DNA of 64,000 nucleotides, taken from NCBI RefSeq assembly GCF_004011155.1, contig NZ_RJWG01000003.1, forward strand, positions 177,011 through 241,010. The letters are read 5' to 3'. Shown here one piece after another: positions 1 through 7,864 of the stretch. Each line of letters opens with the position of its first letter. The first letter of the stretch is position 1. This stretch comes from Clostridium prolinivorans (GTDB taxonomy: Bacteria; Bacillota; Clostridia; Clostridiales; Clostridiaceae). The translations under genes were made by a program, and so were the position numbers. The notes under the pieces were generated by a model. The model did no database searches, was not told the origin of the DNA, and saw only the letters and a list, made by a program, of their open reading frames with translations.

Positions 1-354
1 AGCTTCTTTCATATTTAAAACTCTTTTAAAATTTTTCACTTTGGCTTTAGCTAAATCTAAAGTTTCACCGTTTATAACTATGTCTATGCCTATCCAATTT
101 GTTGAATTTAAAACTTTAGCAAAATATTCAGGATATCCATTTTTCCACCAGCCTACTCTTGTTTTATCAGGATAATAAACTCCAGCCATATAACTACCTT
201 GAAGAGAATCACCACTATATTTTTCTTCAAAATTTGCCCTTTGTCCCATATGACCATTTCCTAAGCTAAATACACTTTCTGCAACTCTATTTTCTTCAGG
301 AGAAAAATTTTCCTCGATTATATTCCATTCATCAATTTTAAAATATTGTTTCAT
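1..354 (-). CDS. GH65-family disaccharide phosphorylase, N-terminal part (runs off window)
   Basis: Only the first 118 codons are inside the window. The gene reads leftwards from an ATG at 354-352, preceded on the minus strand by a GAAAGGAAG ribosome binding site. The translation contains FSLGNGHMGQR, GVYYPDKTRVGWW and NGYPEYFAKVLN, which I recognise as the N-terminal beta-sandwich of glycoside hydrolase family 65 (maltose, trehalose, kojibiose and nigerose phosphorylases). These cytoplasmic enzymes split a disaccharide with phosphate to glucose and beta-glucose-1-phosphate. The adjacent upstream beta-phosphoglucomutase would convert that product to glucose-6-phosphate, which supports the call. 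The substrate cannot be told from this fragment. A cre-like site lies just upstream. Confidence 0.8.
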   Translation of the reverse strand, partial: MKQYFKIDEWNIIEENFSPEENRVAESVFSLGNGHMGQRANFEEKYSGDSLQGSYMAGVYYPDKTRVGWWKNGYPEYFAKVLNSTNWIGIDIVINGETLDLAKAKVKNFKRVLNMKEA

Positions 355-394
355 AATATTTACATCTTCCTTTCATAAAATAAAATTAAATATA

Positions 395-408
395 GACAAG
401 CGTTTGCA
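395..408 (-). promoter_or_regulatory. cre-like (CcpA/LacI-family) operator candidate
   Basis: Read on the minus strand the site is TGCAAACGCTTGTC. This fits the catabolite-responsive consensus TGNAANCGNTNNCA except at the last two positions. It lies in the 83-bp gap between pgmB and the GH65 phosphorylase, where CcpA or a local LacI-type regulator could act on a sugar operon. It is a consensus match only. Confidence 0.4.
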
Positions 409-437
409 TAAAGATTATAAATTTAAGGTTAGTTAAA

Positions 438-1088
438 TCAAACTAACCAAAGTTTCTCTATTGTCATATCTTCAAAAGATGGTATGACTAAATCAGCTTT
501 ATTTAATATTTCAGGGGAACCAACACCTATGCTGTGCATACCAGCATTTATAGCTGCCTCTATTCCTGCTTGTGCATCTTCAAATACTACACAATATTTT
601 GGATCTATATTTAATTCTTGAGCACCTTTAAGAAAAACTTCAGGATTAGGTTTAGCATGAGTTATTTTAGTTCCATCTATTATTGCATCAAAATAGTGTG
701 TTATACCTGTTTTTTCTAATATTAATTTTGAATTTTTGCTTACAGAACCAAGAGCTATTTTAATATTATTTTCTTTTAAAGAGTTTAAAAAACTTATTAC
801 CCCTGGGAGTATCTCTGAAGAATCCATTTTAGATATATACTCTACATACCAATTATTTTTTTTCTCTGCAAGTTTTTCTTTTGTTTTATCATCAAAAGAA
901 AGACCTCCAATTTCTAAAAGTATATCTAAGGATTTCATTCGGCTTACACCTTTAAGTCTTTCGTTTTGTTCTTTAGTAAATTCAAAGCCTAATTCTTCTG
1001 CTAATCTTTTCCAAGCGAGATAATGGTATTTTGCGGTGTCTACTATAACTCCGTCTAAATCAAATAAACAAGCTTTTACATCTTTCAA
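438..1088 (-). CDS. pgmB: beta-phosphoglucomutase (HAD superfamily)
   Basis: A 216-residue HAD hydrolase-fold protein that interconverts beta-glucose-1-phosphate and glucose-6-phosphate in the cytoplasm. The N-terminal DLDGVIVDT motif supplies the nucleophile and acid/base aspartates, GSVSKNS is motif II, and KPNPEVFLKGAQ followed by VFEDAQAG gives motifs III and IV. The cap helix with HYLAWKRLAEELGF is typical of beta-PGM. The start is a TTG at 1088-1086, chosen because a GGGAGGG Shine-Dalgarno sits 8 bases upstream. It is followed 83 bp later by the GH65 phosphorylase on the same strand, forming a disaccharide-phosphorolysis operon. Confidence 0.92.
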   Translation of the reverse strand: MKDVKACLFDLDGVIVDTAKYHYLAWKRLAEELGFEFTKEQNERLKGVSRMKSLDILLEIGGLSFDDKTKEKLAEKKNNWYVEYISKMDSSEILPGVISFLNSLKENNIKIALGSVSKNSKLILEKTGITHYFDAIIDGTKITHAKPNPEVFLKGAQELNIDPKYCVVFEDAQAGIEAAINAGMHSIGVGSPEILNKADLVIPSFEDMTIEKLWLV

Positions 1089-1143
1089 TTAAAACCCTCC
1101 CACAGTTTTTTATATAATTTATAAAACTTTAATAAAAGCGTAA

Positions 1144-1175
1144 ACTCAAAATAAATAAATAAAAATATTTTGAGT
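1144..1175 (-). promoter_or_regulatory. inverted repeat in pgmB leader (operator or hairpin)
   Basis: ACTCAAAATA at 1144-1153 and TATTTTGAGT at 1166-1175 form a perfect 10-bp inverted repeat separated by 12 bases. It lies between the predicted pgmB promoter and the TTG start, so it could be an operator or a leader hairpin. There is no T-run, so a terminator is unlikely. Confidence 0.4.
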
Positions 1176-1210
1176 AAACATAGATAAAAGCATAATATAC
1201 CTTAATGTAA

Positions 1211-1239
1211 AGTATATCATAAAAGAATGTAAAGGTTAA
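1211..1239 (-). promoter_or_regulatory. predicted promoter of the pgmB-GH65 operon
   Basis: On the minus strand TTAACC (1239-1234), 17 bases, then TATACT (1216-1211) with an extended -10 TG. It lies about 120 bp upstream of the pgmB start in the divergent gap, which otherwise holds only AT-rich sequence and the inverted repeat. Confidence 0.4.
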
Positions 1240-1391
1240 TAAAAATTTTAAATACAGGTCTATTTTTAAACAAATGAATAAAGAAATATATATTTGATTT
1301 AGAAAACTATACAAAAATATTTATTTAAATGCTTCTGTATAATTTTTTATTTTATGCATAAAATAAAAAAGTGTTAACGGAGGATGAGAAA

Positions 1392-1985
1392 ATGAAAAAT
1401 AAAGAATTTATGAAAAAAATATATAAAAAATTTTCTGATTTTGTTTCTGTAGCTTCAGCTAGAGAACTTGAATATTTTGTATTAGATTCAAAATTTACTT
1501 CAAGTTTTAATTATAGAATGAAAAAAATTATACAAGAAATAAAAAAAGAAAAAAATGAGGATATAGAATTTAGTATACTTTTCAACACAAACGGAGAAAT
1601 AGCAGTAATAGATGCAAATATATTAGGTAAGCATATTGGAAACAATTATAACATAAAAATAGAAGAGTACTATAAAAATGCAGCTTTAAATAAAATAATA
1701 AAGGATGTGATAAATGGCAGTGAAAAATCTCAAAAGGATTTTGTAACTATTTCTTACTCTATTTTGTATCATACTTTGCAATCCATTTATAGTGAAATAA
1801 AATGCAAAAAAGATATTGTGGATAAGTACAAAAGAGATTATTTTCTAACAGAATATAAGGGGGAAGATATTGGAGCTGTTATTGCATGTATTTTGATTTT
1901 GGAAGATATTTGCAAGTACATAAGAATAAAAGAAAGCTTAATTGTACAAGTGATAAATGATACTGTATTAAATAAAAAAATATAG
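1392..1985 (+). CDS. hypothetical protein, 197 residues
   Basis: I do not recognise this family. The start is the ATG at 1392, which has a GGAGGA site seven bases upstream; the longer GTG-started frame from 1371 would place that site inside the gene. The protein is lysine- and isoleucine-rich, has no signal peptide or clear membrane segment, and looks mostly helical. A segment around residues 55-75 (FSILFNTNGEIAVIDANILGKHIG) resembles a sensory-type beta strand region, but that is too weak to name a domain. The gene stands alone, followed by a hairpin at 1990-2023. Confidence 0.65.
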   Translation: MKNKEFMKKIYKKFSDFVSVASARELEYFVLDSKFTSSFNYRMKKIIQEIKKEKNEDIEFSILFNTNGEIAVIDANILGKHIGNNYNIKIEEYYKNAALNKIIKDVINGSEKSQKDFVTISYSILYHTLQSIYSEIKCKKDIVDKYKRDYFLTEYKGEDIGAVIACILILEDICKYIRIKESLIVQVINDTVLNKKI

Positions 1986-1989
1986 TCAT

Positions 1990-2023
1990 TATTATTGTGG
2001 ATTCGACACAATTCACAATAATA
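1990..2023. terminator. hairpin after the 1392-1985 gene
   Basis: A 14-bp stem (1990-2003 with 2010-2023, one G-T wobble) and a six-base loop. There is no proper T-tract, so termination is only probable. The loop contains a 0A-box-like TTCGACA, probably by chance. Confidence 0.4.
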
Positions 2024-2317
2024 TATATAAAATATGTAATCAAAATCCATATAATTTTGTAACTAATGGAACTAATGTGATTTACATGTCATATTATGGG
2101 TACAAGAAATTTGATAACATTTTCATAAAACGACAATGTTTTTATGTTAATAATGTTAATATTGTGGTAAAGAGTTATTCAGGGGGTGAAGAAATGTTCT
2201 ATGTAGCTGATTTTAAAATAGTAAAAAATAATCCACATATGTTAATAGTTAATGTTAATAATGTGGACAAGTTTATTTCTAAATAAAAATTATAAAGTAT
2301 ACATAGAACAAAATGTT
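2024..2317. other. intergenic stretch with repeated TTAAT-rich blocks
   Basis: Between the hairpin and the DUF6514 gene there is little coding evidence apart from a 30-codon frame at 2194-2286. Three similar blocks recur: near 2057-2085 (ACTAATGGAACTAATGTG), 2142-2168 (TTAATAATGTTAATATTGTG) and 2239-2266 (TTAATGTTAATAATGTGG). They may be degenerate repeats or regulator sites. Confidence 0.35.
2194..2286 (+). CDS. possible 30-residue small protein
   Basis: An ATG at 2194 follows a strong AGGGGGTGAAG site by a good spacing and opens a 30-codon frame ending in TAA at 2286. It begins MFYVADFKIVKNNPHML. No family is recognised. It lies just ahead of the DUF6514 gene in a different frame, so it could be a translated leader peptide or a remnant. 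The ribosome binding site is the only real support. Confidence 0.35.
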   Translation: MFYVADFKIVKNNPHMLIVNVNNVDKFISK

Positions 2318-2671
2318 ATGATGATAGTTGAAAATATGATTAGAAATGAAGTATGTGAAGATATGAAGAGAAACTATTTTTATAGGCTTACAAGAAATAC
2401 TGTTTCTCTTACTTTAGGTGGAGATGAAATGAAAGTTCAATCTTATGGAATTGAAATAGAAAGACAAGATGTTGTAAATGGATCCATAGTAAATATTGAA
2501 AGAGATTGTGTTGAAAGTATAAGTCCACATAGACATAAAGTACATAATCTCCTAAAGCTTTTATATGATAGAGGCGTTTCGCCAATACATCTTATAGATG
2601 TTTTAGGTGAGTATATAGATGAATATATTGTAGATTTTGATGATGCTTTAAAAGAAATATCTGCTTATTAA
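2318..2671 (+). CDS. DUF6514 family protein
   Basis: About 117 residues. From memory of clostridial genomes, the core (VQSYGIEIERQD, SPHRHKVHNLLKLLYD, SPIHLIDVLGEYIDEYI) matches a small conserved family now called DUF6514, of unknown function. The start is uncertain: two adjacent ATGs at 2318 and 2321 fit the family's N-terminus, but neither has a good Shine-Dalgarno, and an upstream extension to 2252 looks non-native. It is followed immediately by a strong terminator. It is probably cytoplasmic, since no signal or membrane segment is visible. Confidence 0.75.
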   Translation: MMIVENMIRNEVCEDMKRNYFYRLTRNTVSLTLGGDEMKVQSYGIEIERQDVVNGSIVNIERDCVESISPHRHKVHNLLKLLYDRGVSPIHLIDVLGEYIDEYIVDFDDALKEISAY

Positions 2672-2705
2672 AAAAGAGGTGAGTTTTCCTCTTTTTTATT
2701 TTTTA
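2669..2705 (+). terminator. rho-independent terminator
   Basis: AAAAAAGAGG (2670-2679) pairs with CCTCTTTTTT (2688-2697), and a T-rich tract follows. It closes the DUF6514 unit ahead of acpS. Confidence 0.85.
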
Positions 2706-2767
2706 CTATTATTAAAAAAATTTTAGTGGTAAAATATAAGTACCAATATAAATTAGGGGTGAATTTA

Positions 2768-3175
2768 ATGATAATTGGTGTCGGAGTAGATATAGTAGAG
2801 ATAAGAAGAATAAAGGAAGCTTTAGATAAAAATGATAAATTTATGGATAAGTTATTTACCAAAGAAGAAATCGAATATTTAAAAAGCAGAAATTTAAGAC
2901 CAGAGTATATAGCTGGAAGATTTGCTGCTAAAGAAGCTGTTTCTAAAGCTTTAGGTACAGGTTTTAGAGGATTTGATTTTAAAGATATAGTAATAGATAG
3001 AACAGCATTAGGAAAACCTATTGTTGTACTTAAAGGTAAAGCTAAACTTTTAATACAAAAATACGGGGAATGCAAAATACATATAAGTATAAGTCATGGA
3101 GAAGATAATGCTATTGCTTATGCTTTAATCGAAAGTAATTCAAATGAAGGTGAAGGAAATGAAAATAGCTTCTAG
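2768..3175 (+). CDS. acpS: holo-[acyl-carrier-protein] synthase
   Basis: A 135-residue 4'-phosphopantetheinyl transferase that moves phosphopantetheine from CoA to the serine of apo-ACP in fatty-acid synthesis. GVGVDIVEIRRI holds the Mg-binding aspartate, and RFAAKEAVSKALG the conserved glutamate and lysine. HISISHGEDNAIAYA is the C-terminal signature. The start is the ATG at 2768 because AGGGGTGAA lies directly upstream; the longer frame from 2726 adds residues absent from the family. The C-terminal tail is slightly longer than usual and overlaps the next gene by 17 bp, so acpS and nnr are translationally coupled. Confidence 0.95.
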   Translation: MIIGVGVDIVEIRRIKEALDKNDKFMDKLFTKEEIEYLKSRNLRPEYIAGRFAAKEAVSKALGTGFRGFDFKDIVIDRTALGKPIVVLKGKAKLLIQKYGECKIHISISHGEDNAIAYALIESNSNEGEGNENSF

Positions 3176-4661
3176 TTCTATAACAAGAGAAGTTGACAAA
3201 TTTTGTATAGAAGTTTTGAAAATACCCGGCATTGTTTTGATGGAAAATGCAGCCCTTAAAATAATTAAAAATATAGATTTTGATTGTTATAAAAGTTTTT
3301 TAGTTTTATGTGGAATTGGGAACAACGGTGGAGATGGTTTTGCAGTAGCTAGACATCTTTTTTCAATTAATAAAAATATAGAAGTATTTTTTATAGGTTC
3401 AGAAGATAAAATGACTTCTGATTGCAGAACAAATTATAATATTTTAAAAAATATGGGATTGAAAATTAATAAAGTAAATAATTTAGAAGATGCCAATGAA
3501 TTAAAAGAGGTAGCAACACGTTGTGATATGTGTATAGATGCCTTATTTGGAACAGGAATTACAAGAAATATAGAAGGTATATATGATTTAGCCATAACTA
3601 TAATAAATGAAAATAGTAAATTTACTTTATCTATAGATATACCCTCAGGGCTTAACGGGGATACTGGAGAAGTTATGGGAAACTGCATAAAATCAAATAA
3701 AACAGTTACTTTTCAGTATTATAAAAGAGGTTTTTTAAATTATGGAAATGATAAATACACAGGAGAAATTATTGTAGAAGATATTGGAATTCCAAAATTT
3801 GTAGAAGATAAATTTTATAATAAAGAATTTATTGTAGATAAAACTCTTATAAAAAATAGTATTAAAATTAGAGATAAATATTCTCATAAAGGAGATTATG
3901 GAAGAGTATTAATTATTGCAGGGTCAAAAGGTTTTACTGGAGCTTCATATATATGCACTGAAGCAGCAGTAAGAAGCGGAGCAGGTCTTGTTACTTTAGC
4001 ATGTAATGAAGAAATACAAGATATTTTAAGTTCTAAGCTTATAGAAGCTATGACCATATCTTATAATGATGAAATTAAACTTAAAGAATTAATACAAAAA
4101 AGCAATGCTATTGCTATAGGTCCTGGACTTGGGAATAATACAAAAACTTTTGAAATTCTAAAATATGTGCTATTAAATGCTAAATGCCCTGTAATTATAG
4201 ACGCAGATGGAATAAATGTGCTAAAAGACAACCTTTATATTTTAAAAAACAAAAAATGTAAAGTTATAATAACTCCTCATGTAGGAGAGATGTCAAGAAT
4301 AACAGGTCTTGAAACAGAATATATAAATAAACATAGAATAGAGGTTTCTAAAAAATTAGCACAAGATTATGGAATTATAGTGTTATTAAAAGGATATAAT
4401 ACTGTAATAACTGATGGAGAATATATATTTATAAATTCAACTGGAAATAGTTCTATGGCTTCAGGTGGTATGGGAGATTGTTTAACTGGCATTATAGCAT
4501 CTTTTGCAGCTCAAAAATATGAGCCTTTAAAAGCTACATATATTTCTGCATTTATACATGGATATGCTGGAGAAAATCTTTCTGAAGATATGTTTTGTGT
4601 AAATGCAAGTCATCTTTTAGAAAGTATTCCTTATATAATAAAAGAAATTCAAAATAATTGA
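3159..4661 (+). CDS. nnr: bifunctional NAD(P)H-hydrate epimerase / ADP-dependent dehydratase
   Basis: A 500-residue fusion that repairs hydrated NADH and NADPH. The N-terminal half (about 1-210) is the YjeF/NnrE epimerase: CGIGNNGGDGFAVARHL is the nucleotide-binding motif, and DALFGTG and SIDIPSGLNGDTG follow. The C-terminal half (about 225-500) is the NnrD ribokinase-fold dehydratase: GRVLIIAGSKGFTGA, GPGLG, DADGINVLK and STGNSSMASGGMGDCLTGII with the catalytic aspartate. The ATG at 3159 has AAGGTG seven bases upstream. The link to acpS is common in Firmicutes. Confidence 0.95.
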   Translation: MKIASSSITREVDKFCIEVLKIPGIVLMENAALKIIKNIDFDCYKSFLVLCGIGNNGGDGFAVARHLFSINKNIEVFFIGSEDKMTSDCRTNYNILKNMGLKINKVNNLEDANELKEVATRCDMCIDALFGTGITRNIEGIYDLAITIINENSKFTLSIDIPSGLNGDTGEVMGNCIKSNKTVTFQYYKRGFLNYGNDKYTGEIIVEDIGIPKFVEDKFYNKEFIVDKTLIKNSIKIRDKYSHKGDYGRVLIIAGSKGFTGASYICTEAAVRSGAGLVTLACNEEIQDILSSKLIEAMTISYNDEIKLKELIQKSNAIAIGPGLGNNTKTFEILKYVLLNAKCPVIIDADGINVLKDNLYILKNKKCKVIITPHVGEMSRITGLETEYINKHRIEVSKKLAQDYGIIVLLKGYNTVITDGEYIFINSTGNSSMASGGMGDCLTGIIASFAAQKYEPLKATYISAFIHGYAGENLSEDMFCVNASHLLESIPYIIKEIQNN

Positions 4662-4742
4662 AATGAAATTTTAATTAAAGAATATTAATAAAATAATAAG
4701 AATAGTATTAATATTGAAGTACATTTAAGTTTGGAGGCTGCC

Positions 4743-5357
4743 ATGAGAAAAAAAATATTAATACTATTTTCTCTGATGCTTATTTTTCCTATAGTATTTG
4801 GATCTTGCATAAAAAAAAATAAAAGCCCTGAGGAAGTAGTTAATTTTTTAAAAGATTTAAACACATATACATCAGATTTTAAAATGGAAATAAAAAATGA
4901 TAAACAAGTAATAACTTACGAAGGGAAACATTACTATGATAAAAATTTAGGTCATGTGATGAAACTTGGTGAAGATAAAATTTTTGTTTATAAAGAGGAC
5001 AAGATATATGCTAATGATATAAAAAATAATGTTAAATATACTGTTGATAAAGAATTTGATGAAGGTTTTATATATACTTTTATTGAAAAATACATTGAAC
5101 TTTTATATACTAATGAAGAAATAAAATATGATTTTAAAGAAATAGATGGAAAAAAATATCAAATTATAAAACTTATTATTCCAACTTCAAATAAAGAAAT
5201 TGATAATGCACAAATGTATGTTAATCTTGAAAACTATATACCTGAATATATTTTCATATATGATGAAAAAAACAATGAAAAAATTAAGGTAACCTATAAA
5301 AACTTTGAAGTTAATCCAAAGCTTAATAAAAATCTATTTCAAACGGAGAATAAATGA
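4743..5357 (+). CDS. GerS-like germination lipoprotein (LolA-fold)
   Basis: A 204-residue predicted lipoprotein. An N-terminal RKK and hydrophobic stretch lead to a lipobox ending FGSC, with the lipidated cysteine near residue 22. The remainder (TSDFKMEIKNDKQVITYEGK, YDKNLGHVMKLGEDK, NAQMYVNLENYIPEYI, KVTYKNFEVNPKLN) resembles LolA/outer-membrane lipoprotein-sorting folds such as GerS. In Clostridioides difficile gerS lies directly upstream of alr2 and its product is needed for CwlD-dependent cortex modification during sporulation. The same gerS-alr order here supports the call. The start is the ATG at 4743 with GGAGG five bases upstream. Function is inferred from family and synteny. Confidence 0.75.
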   Translation: MRKKILILFSLMLIFPIVFGSCIKKNKSPEEVVNFLKDLNTYTSDFKMEIKNDKQVITYEGKHYYDKNLGHVMKLGEDKIFVYKEDKIYANDIKNNVKYTVDKEFDEGFIYTFIEKYIELLYTNEEIKYDFKEIDGKKYQIIKLIIPTSNKEIDNAQMYVNLENYIPEYIFIYDEKNNEKIKVTYKNFEVNPKLNKNLFQTENK

Positions 5358-5404
5358 AATAATTTTATAATAATATTTAAGCACAAAAGATAGGAGGCAA
5401 AGTT

Positions 5405-6565
5405 TTGTTTAAGCATTTAAGACCAGTATGGGCAGAAGTAAATTTAGATAATTTAGCACATAATATGAGAGAAATAAGGAAAATTTCTAAAAGTAAAGAT
5501 ATTATAGCAGTTATTAAAGCAGATGGTTATGGGCATGGAGCTTTAGATATAGCACCAACACTTTTAGAAAATGGAGCTACAAAAATTGCTGTAGCAGTTT
5601 TAAATGAAGCTATAGAATTAAGACGGGGAGGAATTAAAGCACCTATAATTATTTTAGGGTTTACTCCTCCAAGCCTTATAGATATGCTTTTACGATATGA
5701 TATAGAACAGACAGTTTATTCTTATGAGTTAGCTAAAGAAATATCTAATATGGCTCAAAAGAAAAATAAAAAGGCAAAAATACATATTGCATTAGATACA
5801 GGAATGGGCAGAATAGGATTTTTGCCTAATGATGAAAGTATAGAGGATGTATATAAAATAAGTAAACTGCCAAATATAATTATAGAAGGTCTTTATTCCC
5901 ATTTTTCTACTGCAGATGAAGAAGATAAAACTTATACAGAACTTCAATTAAAAAAATTTAATGAATTTTATGATAAATTAATTAAAAAAGGCATTAAAAT
6001 AAATATTAGACATATTGCCAATAGTGCTGCTATAATTGATTTGCCTAAATCACATTTTGAAGCAGTAAGACCTGGAGTAATACTTTATGGTTATTATCCT
6101 TCTGAAGAAGTAAGCAGAGAAAAAATAAATTTAAAACCTGTAATGAGTTTAAAAACTAATATTGTTCACATAAAAAAACTTCCAGCTGGAGAATATATAG
6201 GATATGGAAGAAAATTTAAAACAAATAGAGAAAGTATTATAGCTACCCTTCCTGTAGGTTATGCAGATGGATATACTAGATTTTTATTTGAAAAAGCAAA
6301 GGTAATTATAAATGGAAGCTTTGCTCCGGTAGTAGGACGAATTTGTATGGATCAATGTATGGTCGATGTTACAGATATAAAAAATGTACAGCTTGGAGAT
6401 GAAGTTATACTTTTAGGAGAAAAAGATAATTTAAAATTTGATGCAGATGATATAGCAAAATTAATAGGAACTATAAACTATGAAGTAACTTGCATGATAA
6501 GTAAAAGGGTACCTAGAGTGTATTTAAAGTCTGGAAAAGTTATAAAAATTAGAAATTATATTTAA
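5405..6565 (+). CDS. alr: alanine racemase
   Basis: 386 residues; a PLP enzyme interconverting L- and D-alanine for peptidoglycan. VIKADGYGHGA holds the PLP lysine near residue 38. ALDTGMGRIGF, HIANSAA and RPGVILYGYYP follow, and GYGRKFK carries the catalytic tyrosine, with GRICMDQCMVDVT close behind. The start is a TTG at 5405, eight bases after AGGAGG. It lies 47 bp after the GerS-like gene and ahead of mazEF, an order shared with many clostridia and partly with Bacillus (alr-ndoAI-ndoA). Confidence 0.96.
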   Translation: MFKHLRPVWAEVNLDNLAHNMREIRKISKSKDIIAVIKADGYGHGALDIAPTLLENGATKIAVAVLNEAIELRRGGIKAPIIILGFTPPSLIDMLLRYDIEQTVYSYELAKEISNMAQKKNKKAKIHIALDTGMGRIGFLPNDESIEDVYKISKLPNIIIEGLYSHFSTADEEDKTYTELQLKKFNEFYDKLIKKGIKINIRHIANSAAIIDLPKSHFEAVRPGVILYGYYPSEEVSREKINLKPVMSLKTNIVHIKKLPAGEYIGYGRKFKTNRESIIATLPVGYADGYTRFLFEKAKVIINGSFAPVVGRICMDQCMVDVTDIKNVQLGDEVILLGEKDNLKFDADDIAKLIGTINYEVTCMISKRVPRVYLKSGKVIKIRNYI

Positions 6566-6583
6566 TTATTTTTTAAGTTGTGT

Positions 6584-6589
6584 TATAAT
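6584..6589 (+). promoter_or_regulatory. extended -10 promoter candidate after alr
   Basis: TGTTATAAT (TG at 6581-6582, TATAAT at 6584-6589) lies just after alr and about 210 bp ahead of mazE. The -35 is weak. Confidence 0.35.
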
Positions 6590-6629
6590 GCTATTATGCC
6601 TAAGAATGGGGAAATATCAATAATTTGCT

Positions 6630-6659
6630 TTGACATATTTTAATATTTTAAATTATAAT
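6630..6659 (+). promoter_or_regulatory. mazEF promoter with duplicated -10 region
   Basis: TTGACA (6630-6635), 18 bases, TATAAT (6654-6659). The 16-bp unit ATTTTAAATTATAATA is directly repeated at 6645-6660 and 6661-6676, which creates a second TATAAT at 6670-6675. Start-site choice could therefore vary. Confidence 0.55.
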
Positions 6660-6797
6660 AATTTTAAATTATAATAATATAGTACATATTTGTGCACTTT
6701 TATATAAGTTAATATATTTTAGTGCTGCAAATTATTAACAATTATGTTACTTTTCGATAAGTACTTAGTATACGGATTTTTAGGAGGCGTTTTTCCC

Positions 6798-7118
6798 ATG
6801 GCAGGTTCAAAAAAACTGGTGGTTAATCTTAATGAAACACTGTATAATGAATTTAATAAAGCCCTTGAAGAAGATTGCAAAAAAAGAAGTGAATTTATTC
6901 GTGATGCTATAATAGTATATATTGAGGAGAAAAAAAGACTTAGTTTAATGGACAGTATGAGAAAGGGATATATGGAAATGGCTCAATTAAATCTTGAAAT
7001 AGCAGAAATGGGCTTTGCAAATGATGTTGATGAATTAAAAAAGTATGAAGCGAAGCTAGCGGAGAGTGATTTTCCTAATGACAACGATAGTGAAAAGAGG
7101 AGATATATTTTATGCTGA
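6798..7118 (+). CDS. MazE/NdoAI-type antitoxin (ribbon-helix-helix)
   Basis: 106 residues. The start is the ATG at 6798 after AGGAGG (6782-6787); the longer frame from 6744 is not preceded by a site. Residues 4-45 ([38 protein letters not shown]) form a CopG/MetJ-type ribbon-helix-helix DNA-binding domain, and the acidic C-terminal part is expected to wrap the toxin. The protein binds and neutralises the downstream MazF-type RNase, and the complex should repress its own promoter. The reading frame overlaps the toxin start by 41 bp, so the two are translationally coupled. Confidence 0.88.
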   Translation: MAGSKKLVVNLNETLYNEFNKALEEDCKKRSEFIRDAIIVYIEEKKRLSLMDSMRKGYMEMAQLNLEIAEMGFANDVDELKKYEAKLAESDFPNDNDSEKRRYILC

Positions 7119-7428
7119 TTTAAGCCCAGTAGTAGGCTCAGAACAAGGAGGAATAAGGCCAGTCATCGTTATACAAAATGATGTTGGCAATAAGTACAGT
7201 CCAACAGTAATTGTAGCAGCAATTACTTCACAGATAAATAAAGCTAAACTTCCAACTCATGTTGAAATCTCCTCAGAAGAGTATGGTTTAAACAAAGATT
7301 CAGTAGTATTGCTTGAGCAAATAAGAACTTTGGATAAAAAAAGACTTAAAGAAAAAATAGGGCATATGACAGACAAAGACATGAAAATGGTAGATGAAGC
7401 ACTTTCCATAAGTGTTGGGTTACAATAG
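7078..7428 (+). CDS. ndoA: MazF/EndoA (NdoA) mRNA interferase toxin
   Basis: 116 residues, a PemK/MazF-type sequence-specific endoribonuclease. [21 protein letters not shown] holds the catalytic arginine segment, RPVIVIQND and [10 protein letters not shown] are core strands, and [13 protein letters not shown] carries the second conserved arginine. The ATG at 7078 is preferred over an upstream GTG at 7066 because it gives the family N-terminus. The alr-ndoAI-ndoA order is as in Bacillus and Clostridium, where EndoA cleaves a UACAU-type site; cleavage specificity here is inferred from the family. Confidence 0.95.
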   Translation: MTTIVKRGDIFYADLSPVVGSEQGGIRPVIVIQNDVGNKYSPTVIVAAITSQINKAKLPTHVEISSEEYGLNKDSVVLLEQIRTLDKKRLKEKIGHMTDKDMKMVDEALSISVGLQ

Positions 7429-7488
7429 GGGGCTTTATAAGCTCCCTATATTTGGTTGTTTTTAAATATACAAAAGAGGAGGTATTAA

Positions 7489-7839
7489 ATGAAGCAATAT
7501 ATAGAAGATATATTGTATGCACTTAAATTATCAATATATTATTTTATAGGTTCTTTTATATTTGGAATTATAATAGGGCTTATTTTATATGGATTTGATT
7601 TTATAAACGTAATGCTTTGGGGATGTAGATTATCTCAAATAGTATCTGTATTTGGCTTATCTATATCAGCAATATCTTTTGTAAAATGGGATTTAATGAG
7701 ACCTCTTAATTATCAAAAAACTTGGGAAACATATTTTCATAAATTAAATTTATCTCATGTTATATTTATAATATCAATCTCTATTTTAGCTTTTTCTTTT
7801 ATAGTTGATTACTTTGTAAGGCCAATTCCTTCTTTTTAA
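7489..7839 (+). CDS. small membrane protein, unknown
   Basis: 116 residues with three clear hydrophobic segments (about residues 12-35, 43-65 and 88-112). It starts at an ATG after GAGGAGG. I recognise no family. It lies 60 bp after the toxin gene and 25 bp before a YitT-family membrane protein, with which it is probably co-transcribed. Confidence 0.75.
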   Translation: MKQYIEDILYALKLSIYYFIGSFIFGIIIGLILYGFDFINVMLWGCRLSQIVSVFGLSISAISFVKWDLMRPLNYQKTWETYFHKLNLSHVIFIISISILAFSFIVDYFVRPIPSF

Positions 7840-7864
7840 AAAATATGTAAGTGAGGAGGTTTTT

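Noticed and set aside
2002..2008. Perfect 0A-box-like TTCGACA (reverse of TGTCGAA)
   Set aside because: Several chance copies of a seven-base motif are expected in 64 kb, and this one sits in a hairpin loop after a gene, not in a promoter.
2668..3075. A 135-codon minus-strand frame over acpS
   Set aside because: Antisense to acpS and partly within a terminator; composition is that of a shadow frame.
6645..6676. Direct repeat considered as a CRISPR-like or iteron unit
   Set aside because: Only two adjacent AT-rich copies, no spacers; better explained as a duplicated promoter element.
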